DNA of 11,284 nucleotides from an uncultured Ruminococcus sp. (GTDB taxonomy: Bacteria > Bacillota > Clostridia > Oscillospirales > Ruminococcaceae): positions 1 to 11,284 of the forward strand of contig CAMHMM010000037.1 of the NCBI GenBank assembly GCA_946186215.1, given 5' to 3'. Shown here one piece after another: positions 1 through 5,109 of this stretch (positions within the stretch are counted from its first letter, which is position 1; every line of letters starts with the position of its first letter). The position numbers and the translations under genes were made by a program. The notes under the pieces were generated by a model. That model did not search any database. It was not told the DNA's origin and saw only the letters and a list, made by a program, of their open reading frames with translations.

Positions 1-1
1 A

Positions 2-703
2 TTACCACTCTATCTCCTCAACATTTATGGGTGAGGGGTTGAGCGCGATCTTTGAGATCTTGCTGTTCTTGAGCTTTATTATCCTGTCCGCCATGGGAGT
101 TATCGCCTGATTGTGCGTGATGACCACCACGGTCATGCCCTTTTTGCGGGAGCAGTCCTGCAGAAGCTTGAGTATGGTTTTTCCCGTGTTGTAGTCGAGC
201 GCACCTGTGGGTTCGTCGCAAAGCAGGAGCTTGGGGGATTTGGCGATGGCTCTTGCTATGGATACTCTCTGCTGCTCGCCGCCCGAAAGCTGGGAGGGAA
301 AGCTGTTGACACGGTGGGAAAGTCCGACCTTGTTCAAAACATCGGCCGCATCAAGGCTGTTTTTGCAGATCTGTGAGGCAAGCTCCACATTTTCAAGAGC
401 GGTAAGGTTGGGGACAAGGTTGTAGAACTGGAACACAAAGCCGATATCATTGCGTCTGTATTCGGTAAGTCCCTTCTTGCTCAGTGCGGATATATCTCTG
501 CCGTCAACGATGATCTTTCCCTCGTCGAGACGATCCATGCCGCCGAGGAGATTGAGGACGGTGGTCTTTCCTGCGCCGGATTCGCCTGTGATGACCACAA
601 ATTCGCCCTTTTCGATATCGAATGAGATATTATCCGAGGCGGTGATGGTCACCTCACCCATGCGGTAGCGCTTATATACATTTTTCAGTGTGACAAAAGC
701 CAT
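2..703 (-). CDS. ABC transporter ATP-binding protein, LolD/MacB (DUF214-exporter) type
   Basis: A 233-residue cytoplasmic ATPase subunit of an ABC transporter. All nucleotide-binding motifs are present: Walker A GESGAGKT at residues 40-47, Q-loop Gln92, signature LSGGEQQR at 139-146, Walker B CDEP with Asp163-Glu164, and H-loop His197. The overall pattern (LTALENVELA, GGMDRLDEG, THN) is typical of the LolD/MacB/YknY group, which pairs with FtsX-like permeases and exports peptides, lipoproteins or antimicrobials. The permease would lie downstream, left of the window, so the substrate cannot be named. The ATG is preceded by GGGG with a 6-base spacing, and the TAA stop is at 2-4. The last 20 or so residues form a short extension past the usual domain end. 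The gene is monocistronic or first in its operon, diverging from the tRNA operon, with its own promoter at 808-836. The ATPase identity is very secure; the subfamily is inferred from motif style. Confidence 0.93.
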   Translation of the reverse strand: MAFVTLKNVYKRYRMGEVTITASDNISFDIEKGEFVVITGESGAGKTTVLNLLGGMDRLDEGKIIVDGRDISALSKKGLTEYRRNDIGFVFQFYNLVPNLTALENVELASQICKNSLDAADVLNKVGLSHRVNSFPSQLSGGEQQRVSIARAIAKSPKLLLCDEPTGALDYNTGKTILKLLQDCSRKKGMTVVVITHNQAITPMADRIIKLKNSKISKIALNPSPINVEEIEW

Positions 704-737
704 AATTTACCCCGATCCTGATGTGGATATGAATAAG

Positions 738-792
738 GCGTATCATGCGGGAGAGGCAGTCGCCTGTGCAGCATGAAAGCCTGTGTATACGC
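738..792 (-). promoter_or_regulatory. Structured 5' leader of the ABC transporter gene
   Basis: In the minus-strand transcript this leader can fold by pairing 787-792 with 738-743 (6 bp) and 771-775 with 744-748 (5 bp). The 3' arm is continuous and the 5' arm has an 11-base bulge. A small AGGC/GCCT hairpin at 754-765 sits inside. The heptamer GCCTGTG is directly repeated at 762-768 and 779-785, 17 bases apart. Bases 748-752 could alternatively pair with the GGGG ribosome binding site at 710-713. The pairings are visible in the sequence. A regulatory role (operator or attenuator) is inference, and I do not recognise a known riboswitch class. Confidence 0.35.
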
Positions 793-807
793 ATATTTGT
801 AGTTGTA

Positions 808-836
808 ATTATAACATAAACAGCGTGAAATGGGTA
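808..836 (-). promoter_or_regulatory. Extended -10 promoter for the ABC transporter gene
   Basis: Read on the minus strand there is a perfect TATAAT at 813-808, immediately preceded by TGT, giving the extended TGnTATAAT form. The hexamer 17 bases upstream (836-831, TACCCA) matches the -35 consensus in only three of six positions, which is tolerable with an extended -10. Transcription would start near 801, giving a leader of about 100 nt. Confidence 0.6.
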
Positions 837-949
837 TATGCAAATTTACCAAAATTAGTCTTATCTGTTACTGTCCGCAATTGGAGATGATTGTGATAAA
901 TAAACAAAAAATGCGTGGAATTATCTCTAAAATATGCCGCGGCAAATAC

Positions 950-978
950 TTGACAAAACAGCCTGTATGTTATATAAT
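950..978 (+). promoter_or_regulatory. Consensus sigma-A promoter of the tRNA operon
   Basis: TTGACA at 950-955 and TATAAT at 973-978 are separated by exactly 17 bases, a perfect housekeeping promoter as expected for highly expressed stable RNA. Transcription should start near 985, about 30 nt before the first tRNA. Confidence 0.92.
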
Positions 979-1015
979 ATATAAGTCGCTTGATTGTCGG
1001 TACGGTCAAGTGTAC

Positions 1016-1091
1016 GGAAGCTTAGCTCAGCTGGGAGAGCATCTGCCTTACAAGCAGAGGGTCATAGGTTCGAGCCCTATAGTTTCCACCA
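1016..1091 (+). tRNA. tRNA-Val (anticodon TAC)
   Basis: This is a complete 76-nt cloverleaf including an encoded CCA. The acceptor stem is GGAAGCT with AGTTTCC (one G-T pair). The anticodon loop CTTACAA gives TAC, reading GTA and probably other valine codons. The T-arm is ATAGG-TTCGAGC-CCTAT, and the discriminator is A at 1088. It is the first gene of the tRNA operon. Confidence 0.96.
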
Positions 1092-1118
1092 TTCACGGTC
1101 TCAATGGAGGTCGTGTGT

Positions 1119-1195
1119 GGCCCGGTAGTTCAGCTGGTTAGAACGCCGCCCTGTCACGGCGGAGGTCGTGGGTTCGAGTCCCATCCGGGTCGCCA
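1119..1195 (+). tRNA. tRNA-Asp (anticodon GTC)
   Basis: This is a complete 77-nt cloverleaf with encoded CCA. The acceptor stem pairs GGCCCGG with CCGGGTC (one G-T pair). The anticodon loop CTGTCAC gives GTC. The T-loop is a standard TTCGAGT, and the discriminator is G at 1192, the expected identity base for aspartate. It lies 27 bases after tRNA-Val. Confidence 0.97.
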
Positions 1196-1207
1196 ATTTC
1201 GGTTAAT

Positions 1208-1281
1208 GGCGCTATAGCCAAGTGGTAAGGCAAGGGACTGCAACTCCCTGACCCCCGGTCCGAATCCGGGTGGCGCCTCCA
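1208..1281 (+). tRNA. tRNA-Cys (anticodon GCA)
   Basis: This is a 74-nt cloverleaf with encoded CCA and discriminator T at 1278, the characteristic U73 identity element for cysteine. The acceptor stem pairs GGCGCTA with TGGCGCC. The anticodon loop (1238-1244) is CTGCAAC, giving GCA. Two bases are notable. The T-loop (1259-1265) is TCCGAAT, so position 55 (base 1260) is C rather than the nearly universal T. Position 38 (base 1244) is C rather than A, although A36-A37 are present. It is the last gene of the operon, 12 bases after tRNA-Asp and 2 bases before the terminator stem. Confidence 0.96.
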
Positions 1282-1283
1282 TC

Positions 1284-1318
1284 AAGCGGACAAGTTAAGC
1301 TTGTCCGCTTTTGTTTTG
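1284..1318 (+). terminator. Intrinsic terminator of the tRNA operon
   Basis: An 11-bp perfect stem (1284-1294 with 1300-1310, arm AAGCGGACAAG) with a 5-base loop runs directly into a T-rich tract (TTTTGTTTTG). It starts 2 bases after the CCA of tRNA-Cys. Confidence 0.93.
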
Positions 1319-1334
1319 TCCGGCTGCATAAAAC

Positions 1335-1378
1335 GCCCCTGCGACTTTTTTAAGGTCGCAGGGGCATGATGTTTTTTT
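1335..1378. terminator. Probable bidirectional terminator between uvrB and the tRNA operon
   Basis: An 11-bp GC-rich perfect stem pairs 1335-1345 (GCCCCTGCGAC) with 1355-1365, around a 9-base loop. On the minus strand it begins 19 bases after the uvrB stop and is followed by GTTTTAT, a short T tract. On the plus strand the stem is followed after six bases by seven Ts (1372-1378). It most likely ends uvrB transcription and backs up the tRNA terminator. Confidence 0.8.
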
Positions 1379-1384
1379 ATATTA

Positions 1385-3346
1385 TCAGCTCCCGGAAAGC
1401 TCCTTTATCTTGTCTCTGAGGAATGCGGCGTGCTCAAATTCAAGAAGCTTTGCGGCCTCCTTCATCTGGGCAGTCAGCGTCTTTATAAGCTCGTCCTTTT
1501 CCCTGCGGGAGAGCTTCTTTCCCTCGGAGCTGCGCTTTACCTCTTCCTTCGAGGTGATCTCCAGCACATCGCGGATATCCTTTACTATGGTCTTGGGCAC
1601 GATGCCGTGCTCCTTGTTGAATCTCAGCTGTATCTCGCGGCGGCGGTTGGTCTCGGTGATGGCTCTTTCCATCGAGCCTGTTACCTCATCGGCGTACATG
1701 ATGACCTCGCCGTGCTCGTTTCTGGCCGCTCTGCCTATGGTCTGTATCAATGAGGATTCGGAGCGCAGAAAGCCCTCCTTGTCCGCATCGAGTATGGCCA
1801 CAAGGGATACCTCGGGGATATCCAGTCCCTCGCGGAGAAGGTTTATTCCCACCAGCACATCGAATTCGCCCATTCGCAGATCGCGGATTATCTCCATGCG
1901 CTCTATGGTGTCGATATCGTGGTGGAGATAGCGTACCTTTATTCCTGCGCCCTTGAGAAATTCCGTCAGATCCTCCGCCATTTTCTTGGTAAGGGTGGTT
2001 ACGAGGACGCGCTCGTCCTTTTCAGTTCGTTTGTTTATCTCGCTTACAAGGTCTTCTATCTGTCCCTCGACGGGCTTGACCGTAATCAGCGGATCCACAA
2101 GTCCCGTGGGGCGGATAAGCTGCTCGACTATCTGTTCCGAGCGCTCTTTTTCCATAGGCCCCGGAGTTGCTGAAACAAATATGGCCTGATTTATCTTTTT
2201 CTCGAATTCATCGAAGAAAAGCGGGCGGTTGTCAAAGGCGGACGGCAGTCTGAAGCCGTAGTCCACCAGTACGCTCTTACGGCCTCTGTCGCCCGCGCTC
2301 ATCCCTCTTATCTGCGGGAGGGAAACATGGCTCTCATCCACGAAAAGCAGAAAATCCTCGGGGAAGTGGTCAAGGAGAGTGTAGGGTGTGGAGCCTGGGG
2401 CGCGCCCCGCAAGTATGCGGGAATAATTCTCGATGCCCTTGCAGAAGCCTATCTCCTGCAGCATCTCGATATCATACTGGGTGCGCTGTTTTATGCGTTG
2501 AGCCTCAACGAGCTTGCCCTTGCTCTCGAAGAATTTCACCCGTTCATCAAGCTCGCGGCGTATCTCGTCGATAGATGCATTGAGATGATCCTTTGACACC
2601 ACATAGTGCGATGCGGGATAGATCGCTGCATGGGCAAGGGTAGCCACTACATTTCCCGTCAGCGGCACAAATTCGGATATGCGCTCGATCTCATCGCCGA
2701 AGAACTCCACACGAAGGGCGTTTTCGGGCGAGCCTGCGGGGAATATCTCCACGATATCGCCGTGAACGCGGAATTTGTTGCGCACAAAATTGATATCGTT
2801 TCGTTCATACTGATCAGCCACAAGGCGGGAGATAAGCTCCTCGCGGGACATTTCCATGCCCGGGCGCAGGGATATCACATTCGCGCGGTATTCCTCGGGA
2901 GCACCGAGAGAATATATGCACGAAACGGACGCAACGATTATCACATCACGCCTTTCCGCAAGAGCGAGCGTGGCGCTGTGGCGCAGCTTGTCTATCTCGT
3001 CATTGATGGCGCTGTCCTTTTCGATATATGCATCCGTAGACGGGATATACGCTTCAGGCTGGTAATAGTCATAATACGAAACGAAATATTCTACAGCGTT
3101 ATGTGGGAAAAATTCCTTGAATTCAGAGCAGAGCTGTGCGGCAAGTATCTTGTTGTGGGCAAATACAAGGGTAGGGCGGTTGAGCCTTGCGATGATATTT
3201 GCCATGGTAAAGGTCTTGCCTGAGCCTGTTACACCCAGAAGAGTCTGTGCCCTGCAGCCCTTTTCCACGCCCTTTACAAGGGCATCTATCGCCTCGGGCT
3301 GATCGCCTGCGGGCTTGTATTCGCTTACAAGTTCAAACCTGTCCAT
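1385..3346 (-). CDS. uvrB: UvrABC excinuclease subunit B
   Basis: UvrB is the damage-verifying ATPase/helicase of nucleotide excision repair. It is loaded onto DNA by UvrA and then recruits UvrC for incision. The 653-residue length fits the family. Walker A GVTGSGKT is at 38-45. The damage-probing beta-hairpin, rich in Tyr (YYDYYQPEAYIP), starts at residue 91. The DESH box has Asp337-Glu338, and helicase motif VI QTIGRAARN is at 535-543. A C-terminal UVR motif that binds UvrC occupies about the last 35 residues. The ATG at 3344-3346 follows the stop of the upstream gene by one base, and the Shine-Dalgarno is weak (AGAGA), so translation is probably coupled. uvrA and uvrC are not in the window. 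A terminator follows at 1335-1378, and the promoter is at 4046-4074. Confidence 0.98.
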   Translation of the reverse strand: MDRFELVSEYKPAGDQPEAIDALVKGVEKGCRAQTLLGVTGSGKTFTMANIIARLNRPTLVFAHNKILAAQLCSEFKEFFPHNAVEYFVSYYDYYQPEAYIPSTDAYIEKDSAINDEIDKLRHSATLALAERRDVIIVASVSCIYSLGAPEEYRANVISLRPGMEMSREELISRLVADQYERNDINFVRNKFRVHGDIVEIFPAGSPENALRVEFFGDEIERISEFVPLTGNVVATLAHAAIYPASHYVVSKDHLNASIDEIRRELDERVKFFESKGKLVEAQRIKQRTQYDIEMLQEIGFCKGIENYSRILAGRAPGSTPYTLLDHFPEDFLLFVDESHVSLPQIRGMSAGDRGRKSVLVDYGFRLPSAFDNRPLFFDEFEKKINQAIFVSATPGPMEKERSEQIVEQLIRPTGLVDPLITVKPVEGQIEDLVSEINKRTEKDERVLVTTLTKKMAEDLTEFLKGAGIKVRYLHHDIDTIERMEIIRDLRMGEFDVLVGINLLREGLDIPEVSLVAILDADKEGFLRSESSLIQTIGRAARNEHGEVIMYADEVTGSMERAITETNRRREIQLRFNKEHGIVPKTIVKDIRDVLEITSKEEVKRSSEGKKLSRREKDELIKTLTAQMKEAAKLLEFEHAAFLRDKIKELSGS

Positions 3347-3347
3347 A

Positions 3348-3959
3348 TCAGTCTCTGAGAGAGCTCATATCAAGCTTTGTGACATCTATGCCGTTGATAT
3401 CGCCCACTACGAAATCGAAGGGCTCGGTTGTCTTGTCCGCAAGCGCATCCGCAGCAGCGTCATCGGGGATAACATCGCCGATATCGGTGATATGATGCTC
3501 CTCGGGGTGCTCGCGCAGTCCGGTCACCTCTGGCAGGTCGATATCTATGCTCCTCGGGCGCTTTCTGTCGAGGTCTGCAAAGAAATCATCTGCTGTAACG
3601 GGCTTAGGAGTGCTGCGGAGTATCTTTTCCTCTTTGGGGATGTTTTCCGTGTCAAGCGTGTCGGTATTTATCTGGCGGATATCTGCGTGATGTGCATCGG
3701 GAGGCAGCTCTGTCTTGTCGATGAGCTGGTCGGTGTCGATCTTTTCGGCGTAGTTCTTTATGGTGCTGACAGGCCGCGGCAGCGGCTCATCATGGAGACC
3801 GGTTATTTCGGGAGATGCGATCTCCGTCACGCCCTTGGGTGCCTTGGGCTTTCTGCCCATATCCTTGAAGAAATCATCGGGATTTACATCGGAAATGGTC
3901 GTTTTCGGAGCGGGGGAGGGGATGGCCTCCTTTTTCTTTCCGAAGCTGAACAATGCCAT
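3348..3959 (-). CDS. Uncharacterised repeat-containing soluble protein upstream of uvrB
   Basis: This is a 203-residue protein that I do not recognise. It starts with a short basic segment (MALFSFGKKK) and continues as a Pro-, Asp- and Lys-rich chain without membrane segments or cysteines, so it looks largely disordered and cytoplasmic. It carries two copies of one module: DDFFKDMGRK...PEITGL at residues 28-55 and DDFFADLDRK...PEVTGL at 124-148. A third looser element, VIPDD, is at 163-167. I chose the ATG at 3957-3959 because AGAGGTGA sits at good spacing before it. A GTG at 3966-3968 would add MTY but overlaps that ribosome binding site. The gene is first in an operon with uvrB, with a one-base gap, and is expressed from the promoter at 4046-4074. 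The context hints at a DNA-repair link, but no function can be assigned. Confidence 0.85.
   Translation of the reverse strand: MALFSFGKKKEAIPSPAPKTTISDVNPDDFFKDMGRKPKAPKGVTEIASPEITGLHDEPLPRPVSTIKNYAEKIDTDQLIDKTELPPDAHHADIRQINTDTLDTENIPKEEKILRSTPKPVTADDFFADLDRKRPRSIDIDLPEVTGLREHPEEHHITDIGDVIPDDAAADALADKTTEPFDFVVGDINGIDVTKLDMSSLRD
3516..3884 (-). repeat. Duplicated DDFF...PE(I/V)TGL peptide module
   Basis: Within the uncharacterised gene, 3795-3884 (residues 26-55) and 3516-3596 (residues 122-148) encode the same pattern. It consists of DDFF, an Asp two residues later, Arg-Lys, then 12 or 9 variable residues, and PE(I/V)TGL. The copies are diverged and about 65 residues apart. This looks like an old internal duplication or two copies of a binding motif, not a recent DNA repeat. 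Confidence 0.75.
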
Positions 3960-4045
3960 ATATGTCACCTCTTGGTATCAGGATCAATTAGGGATGCAAT
4001 GGGTAAGCCGCAATGCTTTTTAAAGCTCCGCTACACCTGTTTTTA

Positions 4046-4074
4046 ATTGTAGCACAAAAAAGCGCTCCGGTCAA
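4046..4074 (-). promoter_or_regulatory. Promoter of the repeat-protein/uvrB operon
   Basis: On the minus strand TTGACC (4074-4069), a 17-base spacer and TACAAT (4051-4046) make a strong sigma-A promoter, with an added TGC extended -10. The start would be near 4039, giving a leader of about 80 nt. I see no GAACnnnnGTTC-type LexA site in 3960-4131, although uvrB is SOS-regulated in many bacteria. Confidence 0.85.
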
Positions 4075-4131
4075 TATGTCATGAAACATTTTGCTGCGAA
4101 GCGCTGTCGGATATATGTCTTTCATAACGCA

Positions 4132-4425
4132 TCACACACGCACCGCGAAATTTTTGGGGTTCTCGGGATCGTAAAAGACGGTTATCTCCTCGCCTGCCTC
4201 GGGAAATCTCCCTCCTGCGCCCACATAGCGGCAGCCTGAATACTGCACGCCCTCCACGGAGTATGTGAAGTAGACCAGATGGGGAAAGGTATCATATGCT
4301 CCTGCGTGGAGAGGGGATGAGCCCAGCCACCAGCATTCGCGGACATCGGTTATCACGCCCACTGCGGTGTGGCCGAGGCCTGCGATGCGTTCGCCGTCGG
4401 CTCCGAAGGTATTGAGTATGCCCAT
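4132..4425 (-). CDS. Small DUF3592-like protein
   Basis: This is a 97-residue protein. Its C-terminal half has the sequence style of the DUF3592 family: a beta-rich stretch (YFTYSVEGVQYSG) followed by GEEITVFYDPENPKNFAV, where the YDPxNPxxF motif near the C-terminus is typical. DUF3592 proteins usually carry flanking transmembrane helices. This one has none and is shorter, so it may be a cytosolic stand-alone copy. The ATG is well supported by GAGGTG five bases upstream. It is the last gene of the long minus-strand run, 99 bases after the exonuclease with a hairpin in between. No clear terminator follows before the uvrB promoter. The function is unknown. Confidence 0.75.
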   Translation of the reverse strand: MGILNTFGADGERIAGLGHTAVGVITDVRECWWLGSSPLHAGAYDTFPHLVYFTYSVEGVQYSGCRYVGAGGRFPEAGEEITVFYDPENPKNFAVRV

Positions 4426-4482
4426 TCCGTCACCTCATTTCACAAGCTCATGCATGATAAGGCCGGTGTTTATGTTTTTTCA

Positions 4483-4515
4483 TTTATCTTTCCCGCCGAA
4501 GGCGGGAAAGATAAA
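4483..4515. other. Perfect 15-bp hairpin without a T tract
   Basis: Bases 4483-4497 pair perfectly with 4501-4515 around a 3-base loop, lying 9 bases after the exonuclease stop on the minus strand. Neither strand has a T run after the 3' arm; the minus strand continues TGAAAAAAC. It is therefore not a classical terminator. It could be an RNA stability or processing element between two co-transcribed genes, a Rho-aided end, or a small interspersed repeat. Confidence 0.75.
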
Positions 4516-4524
4516 TTCGGTTAT

Positions 4525-5073
4525 TCAGGGCTGATCTTGAATAAGCTCCATCAGATGCTCTGCTACCCCGTAGGTCATCATGCAGTCGTTGAGGGAGTTG
4601 TGTGCGCCGCTGCTGCTGATCCCGAAATGCCGTGCAAGATCTACCAGCTTGCGTGATGCAAGGTCGGGCAGGAGCACACGGGCAAGATCGGCTGTATCGG
4701 CTTTTCCGCCTATGGGGAATTCGGCAAATGCCGCGTTTCGTATGATAAAACCGATATCGAAGCTTACATTATGCCCCACGATGATATCCTCATCGCAGAA
4801 ATCAAGAAAATCATAGATTATCTTCCCGATGGGCGGCGCTTCCGAAACGGTCTTGTCCCCGATGCCTGTCAGTCCGGTGATAAACGGCGGTATTGGATTT
4901 GTGGGGCGCACAAAGCTGTCGAATGTATCACACACGCAGTTTTCCCGCACCCGCACAGCAGAGAGCTGTATTATCTCGTTGACCGAAGGATCAAGCCCCG
5001 TGGTTTCAAGGTCTATCACGGTGTAGTCATGCAGCCCCATGAATTGCTGCAGATTTTTTTGCGATTTTGTCAT
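4525..5073 (-). CDS. DnaQ-like DEDDh 3'-5' exonuclease
   Basis: This 182-residue protein consists of one RNase T/DnaQ-type exonuclease domain, as found in the epsilon subunit of DNA polymerase III and in the PolC exonuclease insert. The catalytic residues are all present. Exo I DLETTGL has Asp21 and Glu23, Exo II GHNVSFD has Asp106, and Exo III AHNSLNDC has His158 and Asp163. These would bind two metal ions and remove 3' nucleotides. There is no helicase, BRCT or polymerase domain attached. The start chosen has AAAGG at good spacing; the later Met12 has none. It lies 36 bases downstream of mutS, so it may supply excision or proofreading activity, but the substrate (DNA or RNA) cannot be told from sequence. 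Confidence 0.9.
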   Translation of the reverse strand: MTKSQKNLQQFMGLHDYTVIDLETTGLDPSVNEIIQLSAVRVRENCVCDTFDSFVRPTNPIPPFITGLTGIGDKTVSEAPPIGKIIYDFLDFCDEDIIVGHNVSFDIGFIIRNAAFAEFPIGGKADTADLARVLLPDLASRKLVDLARHFGISSSGAHNSLNDCMMTYGVAEHLMELIQDQP

Positions 5074-5079
5074 ATTTGC

Positions 5080-5094
5080 CTTTCTTAAAGAAAG
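5080..5094 (-). promoter_or_regulatory. Small palindrome over the exonuclease ribosome binding site
   Basis: CTTTCTTTAAGAAAG on the minus strand is a near-perfect inverted repeat whose 3' arm contributes most of the AAAGG ribosome binding site. Folding would partly hide it, favouring translation coupled to ribosomes finishing mutS. The stem is A/T-rich and weak. Confidence 0.3.
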
Positions 5095-5109
5095 ATGGGA
5101 GCAGGTCTG

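Larger units (their letters stand above)
704..1015. other. Divergent intergenic region between the ABC gene and the tRNA operon
   Basis: This 312-base non-coding stretch holds two outward-facing promoters: a minus-strand extended -10 promoter near 808-836 for the ABC gene, and a plus-strand consensus promoter at 950-978 for the tRNAs. The ABC gene's untranslated leader (about 704-801) contains nested inverted repeats. The A/T-rich middle (about 837-949) shows no gene, repeat or RNA that I recognise. ORFs running through it lack a ribosome binding site and overlap the tRNAs. Confidence 0.7.

Noticed and set aside
830..1141. 103-codon plus-strand ORF
   Set aside because: It runs through the tRNA promoter, tRNA-Val and the start of tRNA-Asp, so it cannot be a real gene.
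1016..1281. tRNA cluster as an integration site for a mobile element
   Set aside because: No integrase, no duplicated tRNA 3' end and no compositional break are seen nearby. The flanks are housekeeping genes.
2606..3223. 205-codon plus-strand ORF inside uvrB
   Set aside because: It lies wholly antisense to conserved uvrB coding sequence, and its open frame is explained by codon bias.
3957..3968. GTG start at 3966-3968 for the repeat protein
   Set aside because: It would overlap the AGAGGTGA ribosome binding site that is well placed for the ATG at 3957-3959.
3315..4046. 243-codon plus-strand ORF opposite the repeat-protein gene and its promoter
   Set aside because: It overlaps a well-supported minus-strand gene and the strong minus-strand promoter, has no convincing ribosome binding site, and its translation resembles no family. 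It is an antisense shadow.
4483..4515. Hairpin as a classical intrinsic terminator
   Set aside because: No T tract follows the stem on either strand, so it is kept only as a structural element of unknown role.
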